Positions 45,353 to 53,843 of a stretch of 64,000 nt of DNA are shown here, piece by piece. The DNA is from Planctomycetaceae bacterium. GTDB lineage: Bacteria; Planctomycetota; Planctomycetia; Pirellulales; Pirellulaceae. The notes beneath the pieces are model-generated. The model saw only the letters and a list, made by a program, of their open reading frames with translations. It searched no databases and was not told the DNA's origin. Position 1 is the stretch's first letter. Each line of letters starts with the position of its first letter. A program made the position numbers and the translations under genes. The stretch covers positions 868,001 to 932,000 of the forward strand of contig JACKHM010000001.1 in assembly GCA_020638995.1 (NCBI GenBank). The letters run 5' to 3'.

Positions 45353-47767
45353 CTAGTAAGTCATTCGTACCGTCGCAGCAATCGCTGCGGCTTCGTCTCG
45401 ATACGTTCCAATGCCTTCGAGAATGAAGTTCCGCTTGTTCAGGTCTTGATCGAACCAACCGAGGATATTGTAGAGGTCCAGGCGTGTGGTGATTCGGTCG
45501 TTGTATTTGTAATTAAGAGCATAGTTGAGGAAAAAACTTCCCTGGAACGAATCTTTGAATCCCGGGTCCGTCGTTCGATTCAAGCTGCCCTGGGCGGCGA
45601 ATCTGGCATCCTGAAACGCGGCGACCGCTTCATCGCCAGGCCGTGCCCAATAGACTCGCAGCGACAGATCCGAACTCCAGTGAAAGCAGTGGTCGTAGTG
45701 ATAAATAAACTTCGTGAGCTGTGGTGATTGGTTGGCGAGGTTGTTTCCAAACCCATACGGTGCGGCACTGATGCTTTGAATAAAGATATTGGGGTCGCCA
45801 ACATTGAAATTTGCGGGCAGCGCGAAGTTATCTACGAGATCAAAGTTAATCAGCTTCGTGGCGCTATGCGACGCAATGAAGCGAGACTTGTCGGTTCGGT
45901 ACACCAACTCGACTTCCGCACCCCACATATTGACGTTGGCAAAGTTCTTTTGGTCGGAATTTGCAAACCCAGATAGTCCCACAAACTCCGATTGCTGATA
46001 GAAACTGGATACCGCCCAAGACCAATCGTCGACCGGTTGCTGTTCGTACCGCAGCTCCAATGACTTTATCGACTCGACACCTGTTGGACCGCGATTGTTG
46101 AGAATGTCCCCATAGAGAACATCCTCCGGCAATCGTCGCACCGATTCCGTTGCGATGAATTTCAGCGTGTTCACGTCGTCCGGCGTGTAAACAATTGCAC
46201 CACGGGGCGAGAACAATGTTTTCGTATAGGTATGATCATCCCAACGCCCGGTCAGGAACATCGTCCAGTAATCATTGATCTTCCATTGGTGTTCACCGAT
46301 GAAGCCAAAACCGGTTGTCCACCAAGGGCCAGCTGTTCCGTTGATGATCGTATTGCCGGGATCATTTGGAAATGTCCACGTGCCCAGACCCAAGTGATTG
46401 CGCGACACTTCAAAGCCGAAAGAAGTGGCATGATTGTCGGTGGGCGTCCAATTGAGCATCGCGCGGCCATAGTATTCTTCCTCACGTTGAGGATTGGCCG
46501 GCCCAGCCGGTATCACTGTCGCCGAGTTCCGATCAAAGCGAGACTCGAAGTATCGGAAGAAGTCCATCGAATCATAACTTGCTCGAAAATCTATATTCCA
46601 ACAATCGTTGATTTCCCAAATATAACGCCCGAAGACCGTTAGTTGTGCATAACCAAATTGAAACGCGCTGACTTCCGTATCGTAGTTCAGGTCGGCGGGT
46701 TGGCCACCAAAGGGCGCTAGTGCAAAACTGCCGCGTGTGGGAGTGGCCTTTTCACCGCCCTGCGTGTATCTCGTCCAGAGGTCAAAATTTCCGTTCGTAT
46801 ACTGTGCGTGAAGTTTCATCTTCGAGCGACTGCCCCACGACTCGCGATCATCCCCAAATACACCAGCAGGAACGGTGATTGCTTGGCCCGCTGTGTAGTT
46901 TGGCAGACTGTTGGGCGTGTTGAACGACGAACTGAACTTGAGCGGCGCGTTGTCGTAATCTGCGCCCTGATAGTCGGCAATCCCGTAGTAAACAAACAAA
47001 CCCGAGTCATCTGTGAACTTCCGACCGTGCCGAATCTCAAAGGCAGTGAATGTGTCGAGTGCTCCCTGTCTCAGTGTCGCATCGGTCCCTTCGAAGGTCA
47101 TGGCACTGTGTGTGTTGGCGCTAATCACACCAGAAATGGCGCCCGGTCCATACATCGCAGAGCCCGGCCCGCGGACAAAGTCAATATGATGAAAGTCACC
47201 GAACAAAGGCAAATCGCGGACTTCGCTGAACGATCCCGTGATTGTCTGATTATTCATGACCTTACCATTTACCAGATAGAGGTACTTGTCTTCCAAGTCG
47301 GCAAGCAGCCCACGCGTGATGATGTGCTCAAAGCTAAAGTGATGCTTTGTGATCTGTGTGTTGGGCACATAGATGTCAAAGAGCTCGGTGAGGCGGCGCG
47401 CGCCGGAATCCCAAATCATCTCGTGGTCGATTCGCGTAACGGAAGCGGGAATCCTGCGCCCGATTGGCGCAACGACGTAACCCGGCGGCAGTACTTGAAT
47501 GCGGTCGGCCCCAATTTCTGTTAGTGTTGCGGGGGCGATCCCAGGGATGATTACTGACTCACCAAGAAGCGATTCCAATTCGGCCAGTGGGTCGAAAGTT
47601 GGTTCCTCGACCACCACCTCATCGTCCGGCTGTACAAAATCCGAGCTGAACCGAATCGGCGTCTCGCCTCGCACAACAGACGAAAAACTCAACGCGATGA
47701 CAACTTTCAGTGCCATGCCAACGCAAAAGGACGCTCGCTGCATAAAACTCGACCTTCGATTAGCCAC
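45353..47767 (-). CDS. TonB-dependent outer membrane receptor
   Basis: An 804-residue protein with a signal peptide followed by a spacer rich in acidic residues, a plug domain (PASVTRIDHEMIWDSGARRL, ITRGLLADLEDKYLYLVNG, HIDFVRGPGSAMYGPGAISG) and a 22-strand-type barrel with many aromatic strands, ending in an aromatic residue (VRMTY). It imports a scarce ligand across the outer membrane using TonB; the ligand is not readable from sequence. The GTG at 47767 follows GGAGG by 7 bases and is better supported than the ATG at 47743. It heads the group with yfiR and the MCP gene, separated from yfiR by 187 bases. Confidence 0.9.
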   Translation of the reverse strand: MANRRSSFMQRASFCVGMALKVVIALSFSSVVRGETPIRFSSDFVQPDDEVVVEEPTFDPLAELESLLGESVIIPGIAPATLTEIGADRIQVLPPGYVVAPIGRRIPASVTRIDHEMIWDSGARRLTELFDIYVPNTQITKHHFSFEHIITRGLLADLEDKYLYLVNGKVMNNQTITGSFSEVRDLPLFGDFHHIDFVRGPGSAMYGPGAISGVISANTHSAMTFEGTDATLRQGALDTFTAFEIRHGRKFTDDSGLFVYYGIADYQGADYDNAPLKFSSSFNTPNSLPNYTAGQAITVPAGVFGDDRESWGSRSKMKLHAQYTNGNFDLWTRYTQGGEKATPTRGSFALAPFGGQPADLNYDTEVSAFQFGYAQLTVFGRYIWEINDCWNIDFRASYDSMDFFRYFESRFDRNSATVIPAGPANPQREEEYYGRAMLNWTPTDNHATSFGFEVSRNHLGLGTWTFPNDPGNTIINGTAGPWWTTGFGFIGEHQWKINDYWTMFLTGRWDDHTYTKTLFSPRGAIVYTPDDVNTLKFIATESVRRLPEDVLYGDILNNRGPTGVESIKSLELRYEQQPVDDWSWAVSSFYQQSEFVGLSGFANSDQKNFANVNMWGAEVELVYRTDKSRFIASHSATKLINFDLVDNFALPANFNVGDPNIFIQSISAAPYGFGNNLANQSPQLTKFIYHYDHCFHWSSDLSLRVYWARPGDEAVAAFQDARFAAQGSLNRTTDPGFKDSFQGSFFLNYALNYKYNDRITTRLDLYNILGWFDQDLNKRNFILEGIGTYRDEAAAIAATVRMTY

Positions 47768-48157
47768 GATCTGACCTCCGCCGATAGACGCGTGGTTAGC
47801 TGCGCAGATGCCGCGATTACTTGCTAGCTTGACCCGTTTTAGCCGTTAGCGTTTGGCGAACGACAAGACCTACAATCGTCATCGACGGACTATTTCATAC
47901 ATCGTGAACACTCCGTACAGATTGACGATTAGATACTGATGGCAAGCTTTTCCGATTCGGCAGCCTGTGAATATGGCGCGGACCGTTCCGGCCAGAAAGT
48001 CGCATGAGGGTTTGACTTGATGCCGGAAAGGGCGCGAAGGCAAAACCACGTCGCCCGCCGTATTTTTGGGCTAGCACGCGAGGAGGTGGCGCGCAATTCG
48101 TTCAACGCTACAATCCAGTCGTGTCCGATAGTCGTGTCAAAAAGCGTGGAGGTTACC
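47768..48157. other. divergent intergenic region
   Basis: This 390-base region separates the TonB receptor (-) from the ROK gene (+). It contains both Shine-Dalgarno sequences (CCTCC at 47775 for the minus strand and GGAGG at 48148-48152 for the plus strand). I see no clear promoter pair or RNA gene; the right-hand 140 bases are open in the ROK frame but not family-like. Confidence 0.4.
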
Positions 48158-49222
48158 TTGAGCTGTTTTGTAGGCGTCGACGTCGGTGGGACCACCAGCA
48201 CTATTGCGATCGGTAACAGCCAGCGTGAAGTCCTTGACGTTTCCGAGCAATTCACAACACGGACGGCGGAAGGCCCCGAGGTAACGATCGCGTCCATCGC
48301 TGAAGAGATCTTAGCGGGTCTTGAGCGAATTGGCGCGACGATCGATCAATTGGCTGATGTCAGTCTGGCTACGCCCGGCCCCGCGACATTGGACGGCATT
48401 CTTCTCAACACACCCAACTTTACACCTCAGCTCTGGAACAAAGTTCCTTTTCGCGCGCGACTCGAGGCAGAACTTCGCCGCCAAGCGCCGACGGTCCATG
48501 TGCATTACATTGGAGATGGACAGGCGGCGGCGTTGGGCGAGTACTCGATCCGCACCGGGACAGTTACGTGGAATCGCGTAGCGTCGAACGGCTCACGGCC
48601 CTGCAATCTGTCTTCACTTCTGATGGTAATTGTTGGTACAGGCTTAGGCGGCGGCGAAGTTAGGAACGGACAAGTGACGCGAGGAAAGGAAGGCCGCGCA
48701 GGTCATGCCGGACACATCCTGCTTCCGCCGTACGCGTTTCGATATGAGCACGATCGGCAACTAGTTGTCGGAAATGCCAAGTGTACGGTCGAGTCCGCCG
48801 TCTCATTGACGGCTCTTACCCACCAACTCGATTATCGATTAACGCTCGATCAATGGTCCGATCATCCGCTGAATTCGGCTCCCGGTTCGACTCGCGACAA
48901 GGCAAAGCAGTTAAGAGGCTTGGCATCGCAAGGCGATCCGCTCGCGTTGGAGTTGTTTAGTGATCAAGCTCGGGCCTTAGGGATCGGTTTGTTAAGCGCC
49001 AACTATCTGGGCGACTACGACATACTCGTGATCGGCGGCGGCGTGTGCGACCTGTCGCCGGAAGTTCGTGAGCAATATCGCACCACCGCCGAAGCCGCTT
49101 ATCGCGAATTTGCGCTGGACGGATTTCGAAATCTTGATCGATTTGAATTCTCCGTCTGCGGAGACGAAGCCCCCGTTATCGGGTCCCTGGCGAATGCCTA
49201 CTTGAACGCCACGCCGCGTTAG
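48158..49222 (+). CDS. ROK-family (sugar kinase/repressor-type) protein
   Basis: A 354-residue ASKHA-fold protein. The nucleotide phosphate loop VGVDVGGTTSTIAIG opens the protein, LATPGPATLDGILLNTPNF and VHYIGDGQAAALGEY follow, and VGTGLGGGEVRNG and GRAGHAGHILL are typical of ROK proteins. The usual zinc-binding CxCGxxGCxE is not present; only NAKCTVESAVS remains in its place. No DNA-binding domain is attached, so a glucokinase-like or regulatory role is possible. The TTG at 48158 preceded by GGAGG and five bases is the best start; the frame is open 47 codons upstream. Confidence 0.78.
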   Translation: MSCFVGVDVGGTTSTIAIGNSQREVLDVSEQFTTRTAEGPEVTIASIAEEILAGLERIGATIDQLADVSLATPGPATLDGILLNTPNFTPQLWNKVPFRARLEAELRRQAPTVHVHYIGDGQAAALGEYSIRTGTVTWNRVASNGSRPCNLSSLLMVIVGTGLGGGEVRNGQVTRGKEGRAGHAGHILLPPYAFRYEHDRQLVVGNAKCTVESAVSLTALTHQLDYRLTLDQWSDHPLNSAPGSTRDKAKQLRGLASQGDPLALELFSDQARALGIGLLSANYLGDYDILVIGGGVCDLSPEVREQYRTTAEAAYREFALDGFRNLDRFEFSVCGDEAPVIGSLANAYLNATPR

Positions 49223-49264
49223 GGTTTTGGCTCCAAGCATCCGCACGCGCGAGACAAACTGAAG

Positions 49265-49287
49265 AGGACAGAAGTCTCGTCCTTTTT
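49265..49287 (+). terminator. possible intrinsic terminator after the ROK gene
   Basis: AGGAC, a 9-base loop, GTCCT and then TTTT, 42 bases after the stop codon. The stem is short but the T-run is in place. Confidence 0.4.
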
Positions 49288-49401
49288 CGCATCACTGGAC
49301 CGACCAGGCGTCTTTGCTCCTCTGCCTAAAGGTGCTCCGCACTCAGCCGCCATTCACTTTTCTGGTGACTGAGATTTCTGATAACTGGCACGGCACACCT
49401 A

Positions 49402-49442
49402 TTGACACGCCCTAAAAAGTGTATCACAGTATTGCAACACTT
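49402..49442 (+). promoter_or_regulatory. promoter and candidate GntR operator
   Basis: A consensus -35 box TTGACA (49402-49407) is followed by an inverted repeat AAGTGT (49417-49422), 14 bases, ACACTT (49437-49442). The repeat would cover the -10 region and lies just ahead of the GntR gene, as expected for autoregulation. The -10 itself is unclear (CAGTAT at 49427 with 19-base spacing is one option). Confidence 0.45.
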
Positions 49443-49461
49443 GTACTATTAAGAGTTGACC

Positions 49462-49869
49462 GTGCATATCGAGATTTCGCTACAAGACGGCGTTCCAATC
49501 TACCGCCAAATTGTCCGTCAGGTGAAATACCTGATTGCATCAGGACAGCTTGATACAGACGAAGAGTTACCGCCTATCAGGACGTTGGCGGAACAGCTTA
49601 CGGTAACTCCCAACACAATTGTCAAAGCCTATGGCCAGTTGGAATCCGAGGGGATTGTCTACAAACGACGCGGCGCGGGCACTTACGTCGCAGAGTTCCA
49701 ATCGCCTTTGGCACGTAAGGAACAGAAACGAATTCTGACACAACGTGCCGATGCATTGCTTGCCGAAGCAAGCCAACTGAATTTCACATTCGAAGAAGTT
49801 GTCGACTTGCTTCACAGCCGACAGGCGGTGTTGGACAAAGCAATCTCCAAGGAGAACAGCAATGCCTGA
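49462..49869 (+). CDS. GntR-family regulator, YtrA subfamily
   Basis: About 135 residues: a winged helix-turn-helix (VPIYRQIVRQVKYLIASGQL, ELPPIRTLAEQLTVTPNTIVKAYGQLESEGI, then the wing RRGAGTYV) followed by a short helical tail with no ligand-binding domain, which is the YtrA type. Such regulators repress adjoining ABC transporter genes in response to antibiotics or envelope stress. The start is GTG at 49462 (AAGAG 6 bases before) or TTG at 49456. The stop overlaps the ABC ATPase start by 8 bases. Confidence 0.88.
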   Translation: MHIEISLQDGVPIYRQIVRQVKYLIASGQLDTDEELPPIRTLAEQLTVTPNTIVKAYGQLESEGIVYKRRGAGTYVAEFQSPLARKEQKRILTQRADALLAEASQLNFTFEEVVDLLHSRQAVLDKAISKENSNA

Positions 49870-50767
49870 AGACATTGTCAAAGTTTCCGGACTGGCCCGT
49901 CAGTTTGGTCGAACAAAGGCGTTGGATGGAGTGAGCCTGAACATGCAGCCAGGATTGGTCTACGGGCTGGTCGGCGCGAACGGTCAAGGCAAGACGACAC
50001 TGATCAAACATTTGTTGGGACTACTCAGAGCAAAGCAAGGCTCGGTGCAAGTGTTCGGCATGGACCCGGTCAAACATCCTGTCGATGTCCTGCAACGGAT
50101 TGGATACTTGTCCGAAGAGCGTGACTTGCCCGAGTGGATGCGAATCGACGAACTGATGCGTTATACAGCCGCATATCACCCAAATTGGGACCAGTCGTAC
50201 GCCAATGACTTGCTGGAGACGTTTCGCCTTGACCCAGCAAAAAAAATCAAGGAGTTGTCGAAGGGAATGCGGGCGCAGGCTGGCCTGATTGCCGCAGTTG
50301 CACATCGTCCCGAGCTGCTAATCCTCGACGAGCCCTCGACTGGGCTCGATGCGGTCGTGCGGAAAGATATCCTCAATGCCATCATTCGCACTGTGGCCGA
50401 TGACGGGCGCACGGCACTCTTCTCGTCACATCTGCTGGACGAAGTCGAACAGATGTCGGACTATCTGTTCATGATCGATTCAGGACAACTCGTCCTGGAA
50501 GGCAATGTCGACGACATCAAGGAGCAACATGAGCTGTGGGAAGTCCGCTTCCCCGGCTTGCATCACGAGTTGCCACCAGTCGAGGGAATCATTTCTGCCG
50601 AACAGCGTGGAAGCGACTGGAGCCTCGTTTGTAGCGGCTCGACAAACCACATCAACGAGTCATTGCGCGCGGCGGGCGGCGAGGTGGCTCATTTGCGAAA
50701 TGCTTCGTTGCAAGAGATCTTTGTCGCACGCGTTGGCCGCAATCGGTTCGTCGCCACCGAGGATTGA
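49862..50767 (+). CDS. ABC transporter ATP-binding protein (YtrB-like)
   Basis: A 301-residue ATPase with Walker A VGANGQGKTTLIKHL, a signature of the form ELSKGMRAQAGL, Walker B LLILDEPSTGLDAV and the switch His in LFSSHLLDE. The C-terminal ~80 residues form an extra domain as in bacitracin/antibiotic-type exporters. It powers the membrane protein encoded 3 bases downstream. ATG at 49862 overlaps the GntR stop. Confidence 0.93.
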   Translation: MPEDIVKVSGLARQFGRTKALDGVSLNMQPGLVYGLVGANGQGKTTLIKHLLGLLRAKQGSVQVFGMDPVKHPVDVLQRIGYLSEERDLPEWMRIDELMRYTAAYHPNWDQSYANDLLETFRLDPAKKIKELSKGMRAQAGLIAAVAHRPELLILDEPSTGLDAVVRKDILNAIIRTVADDGRTALFSSHLLDEVEQMSDYLFMIDSGQLVLEGNVDDIKEQHELWEVRFPGLHHELPPVEGIISAEQRGSDWSLVCSGSTNHINESLRAAGGEVAHLRNASLQEIFVARVGRNRFVATED

Positions 50768-50770
50768 TTC

Positions 50771-52438
50771 ATGAGAACTCCATTTCGGGCCATGCTGTGG
50801 GAACTCTGGCGGACGAGTCGGTGGGAGTTGCTGTGCCGGCTCGGCTGGCAATGTGGCCTCGTTTTCTTGCTTTACATTTTATCCGACGACGTTAGCGAAC
50901 CGGAGATGAACATCCTTCGCGGCATCGTCATCCTGTTGCTAGTCACCACGAGCGTCTTTTCGATGACTTGGCTGAGTGCAATCGACAGTGAAGACAACAA
51001 GAGCGGATTCAGCTTCCGCCTTGGCTTCACCCGCCCTATCTCAACAGCTCGACTTGTAACCGTGCCGATGCTGTTTTCGATCGTCGTCGCTATTGGTTGC
51101 TACTCGCTACCTGCGGCACTGTTCGCTGCACTAATGGACTCACCGATGCCTCTCGCCGGACCGGCGATGTTCGTTGCAAGTGCGGTCGCGACCTTGGTGG
51201 CTGCGGCTTGGGCACCGTCAAACAGAATCGGAAAGAGTCTCGCACTCGCGGGGCTGTTGGCTGTACTGGGATTCGCGATGTATCTGTTTCACAACAGCCA
51301 TCACGATCCCGACGTTCTCTTGTTAGCGATCGGCAAGCTCGAATACTTTCAACTGGTCTGGTATGAGTACGCTGCGCTGATCTTAGTTCCGATAGTGGCA
51401 ATCTTATTCGCGATTGCTGCCGTCGATGGTCAGCGACATGGTGATCGATGGCTAGATCGATTCCACTCAGCGCTTTCGCGACAGACCCGCCCCACGACGC
51501 TCATGCATTCGACGATGAGGCCGTTCTCAAGCCCTCTGGCCGCCCAATGCTGGTACGAGATGCGGCGTTTTGGCTTCCGAGTGCTCACATTGGCAACGCT
51601 GGGACCGCTGCTGGCGATTGGAGTTATCAGTGGTTTGCTATGGGCGCATCCCGGGTGGCAGGGCGCCGCGAATCTTGCACTCGCTACCATAGCCTTGTGC
51701 CCGATCGCCTATCAGTTAAGCGGCCTGGAGGGGGCAATCGGACTGCAACACAAGCAAGGAACTGTGGAGTATTCTGCCTTCGACGCTACTCGTCCCATGA
51801 GCAATGACCAACTCATCACTATTAAGCTCTTTGTCGTCGCCGCGTGTTCGCTGGCCGGTTGGCTACTAATGGTTATGGCGTTGGGAGTACATGCCATGGT
51901 GGCCGGCTACTGGCCCGCGTTGGTACAAATAGGTGACACCGTTTCCAGCCAACTGGGGCAAGTATCCGTTTACTGGTGGGTCGCTGGCCTCGTGAACATA
52001 TTGCTGCTGTACGTGAGCAATAGTTCCGTTTTGCTGGCATTTGGCCTTTGGTTACCTTTACATCCAAAGACTCTCGTATCCGCATTTTTCATCGTATTTC
52101 TTCATCTCGTACTCGCGGCCTGGGACGAGAATCACGGCTGGCGGCTTCAGCTGCTTTGGGGTTCGTACGGGTACATCCTAGCGATCGCGATCGTTTCCGG
52201 TTCTGGCTATATTCTCTGGAAGGCTCTCACAGCAGGTTATCTCGTCAAACCTTTGTTTGGGTTTGCGTTCAGTGCCTGGGTGATCTACGTGCTCTCTTCT
52301 GTAGCCGCATACAATAAAACCGCGTCTGCCGTTTCGATACCGCTTCCGGTACTCTTTCTTGGCATTTCGCTGTTGTTTGTACCGCTAGCGACAACCGCCC
52401 TCGCGCCACTTGCACTGGCTTCGCATCGTCACGCTTAA
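50771..52438 (+). CDS. ABC transporter permease-like membrane protein
   Basis: A 555-residue protein with about 12 hydrophobic segments (for example GLVFLLYILSD, LVTVPMLFSIVVAIGCY, ILVPIVAILFAIAAV, VLTLATLGPLLAIGVISG), preceded by GAGGATT. It is probably an ABC-2-type permease in which two six-helix halves are fused. With the ATPase and the GntR regulator it forms a ytr-like operon; the substrate is unknown. It converges with the DUF1501 gene 26 bases further on. Confidence 0.8.
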   Translation: MRTPFRAMLWELWRTSRWELLCRLGWQCGLVFLLYILSDDVSEPEMNILRGIVILLLVTTSVFSMTWLSAIDSEDNKSGFSFRLGFTRPISTARLVTVPMLFSIVVAIGCYSLPAALFAALMDSPMPLAGPAMFVASAVATLVAAAWAPSNRIGKSLALAGLLAVLGFAMYLFHNSHHDPDVLLLAIGKLEYFQLVWYEYAALILVPIVAILFAIAAVDGQRHGDRWLDRFHSALSRQTRPTTLMHSTMRPFSSPLAAQCWYEMRRFGFRVLTLATLGPLLAIGVISGLLWAHPGWQGAANLALATIALCPIAYQLSGLEGAIGLQHKQGTVEYSAFDATRPMSNDQLITIKLFVVAACSLAGWLLMVMALGVHAMVAGYWPALVQIGDTVSSQLGQVSVYWWVAGLVNILLLYVSNSSVLLAFGLWLPLHPKTLVSAFFIVFLHLVLAAWDENHGWRLQLLWGSYGYILAIAIVSGSGYILWKALTAGYLVKPLFGFAFSAWVIYVLSSVAAYNKTASAVSIPLPVLFLGISLLFVPLATTALAPLALASHRHA

Positions 52439-52464
52439 CTGGAGATCGTGCCACGCGTAATGAT

Positions 52465-53835
52465 TCAACTCAAAATCTCGCGGACAACTCGCCCGTGGAC
52501 ATCGGTCAATCGAAAGTCACGTCCGCTGTAGCGATAGGTCAATTGCTCATGATCCAGCCCCATCAGGTACAGCAGCGTCGCGTGTAAGTCGTGAATATGT
52601 ACGCGGTCTTGAACCGCATAGTAGCCATACTCATCCGTCGCCCCGAAATGAACACCTGGTTTGAGACCGCCGCCAGCGAGCCACCACGTGAAACCATGCG
52701 GATTGTGATCGCGTCCGTCGTTACCTTCGGCAGTGGGCGTTCGGCCAAACTCTCCGCCCCACATCACTAAGGTATCCTCCAACAACCCACGTTGCTGTAG
52801 GTCTGTCAACAATCCCGCAATCGGTTTGTCGACGGCTTCTGCCAACTTTGGATGATGCTTGACCAGATTGGAATGATCGTCCCAGGTGATACTTTCGCCT
52901 TCGCGGTGTGTGCATTGAATGAAGCGCACACCGCGCTCGGCCAAGCGTCGCGCCAGCAGACACTGGCGACCAAAGGCCGCGGTTCGTTCACTGTCCGTTC
53001 CGTATAAGGCGTGCGTCGTTTGGGACTCTGAGCCAAGGTCGATCGCCTCCGGAGCCTCTCGCTGCAGGCGAAACGCCAGTTCGAACGATTTGATTCTCGC
53101 ATCTAAACTCAGCTCCGGACCGGCATCGGCAAATTGCTGCCGATTGAGTCGCCTTAGTAGCGCGAGCTTTTTCGCCTGGACGGCGACCGGTGATGACGGG
53201 ACTAAATCGTTAATCGTCGCAACTTTCCCATGAACTCGGACACCTTGATGTTGAGCTGGCAAGAACGATGCGCCAAAATTCTGTACACCGCCGTGATTTA
53301 AGGTGGGGTCGATCGTCACGAAAGCCGGCAAGTTGCTGTTTTCAGTGCCCAGCCCGTAACTGATCCAAGCTCCCATACTCGGCCGCACGAACGTGTCGGA
53401 CCCCGTATGAATCTTCAGCAACGCTCCGCCATGCGCCGCATTCGACCCGTACAGCGAATGCACGAACGTCAGCCGGTCAACATGCCGGGTAACGTGCGGA
53501 AACAATTCGCTGACCCATGTCCCAGAATCTCCGTATTGACGAAACTTCCATGGACTCCGAAACAGGTTCTTCGTGTCACGGAACTGCACTCGCGGTTTCT
53601 CAAATGGCAGCGGCTTGCCATGATCTCGGGCAAGCTGCGGCTTGTAATCAAAAGTGTCGATCGACGAGGGACCGCCGTACATGAACAAGAAGATCACGCG
53701 TTTGATCTTCGCCGGCAGTGGTGAAGACGTCGCCGATGATCCCGATACTTCCTCGTTCATCATCAACTGGGCCAGGGCAGGCATCGCAAAACCTGCGGCG
53801 GCGTGGCTTAGTAGCTGTCGTCTTGAAGGCTTCAT
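52465..53835 (-). CDS. DUF1501 protein (alkaline-phosphatase-superfamily-like)
   Basis: A 456-residue protein with an N-terminal twin-arginine-like signal (PSRRQLLSHAAAGFAMPAL), then KRVIFLFMYGGPSSIDTFDYK, TFVHSLYGSNAAHGGALLKIH, TLVMWGGEFGRTPTAEGNDGRDHNP and TWWLAGGGLKPGVHFGATDEYGY. These are hallmarks of planctomycete DUF1501 proteins, whose fold is related to sulfatases; activity is unknown. It lies 8 bases after the PSD1 cytochrome gene, the usual pairing in this phylum, so both are probably in one transcript and exported together. Start at 53835 chosen by the signal sequence. Confidence 0.9.
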   Translation of the reverse strand: MKPSRRQLLSHAAAGFAMPALAQLMMNEEVSGSSATSSPLPAKIKRVIFLFMYGGPSSIDTFDYKPQLARDHGKPLPFEKPRVQFRDTKNLFRSPWKFRQYGDSGTWVSELFPHVTRHVDRLTFVHSLYGSNAAHGGALLKIHTGSDTFVRPSMGAWISYGLGTENSNLPAFVTIDPTLNHGGVQNFGASFLPAQHQGVRVHGKVATINDLVPSSPVAVQAKKLALLRRLNRQQFADAGPELSLDARIKSFELAFRLQREAPEAIDLGSESQTTHALYGTDSERTAAFGRQCLLARRLAERGVRFIQCTHREGESITWDDHSNLVKHHPKLAEAVDKPIAGLLTDLQQRGLLEDTLVMWGGEFGRTPTAEGNDGRDHNPHGFTWWLAGGGLKPGVHFGATDEYGYYAVQDRVHIHDLHATLLYLMGLDHEQLTYRYSGRDFRLTDVHGRVVREILS

Positions 53836-53843
53836 CGTGAAAT

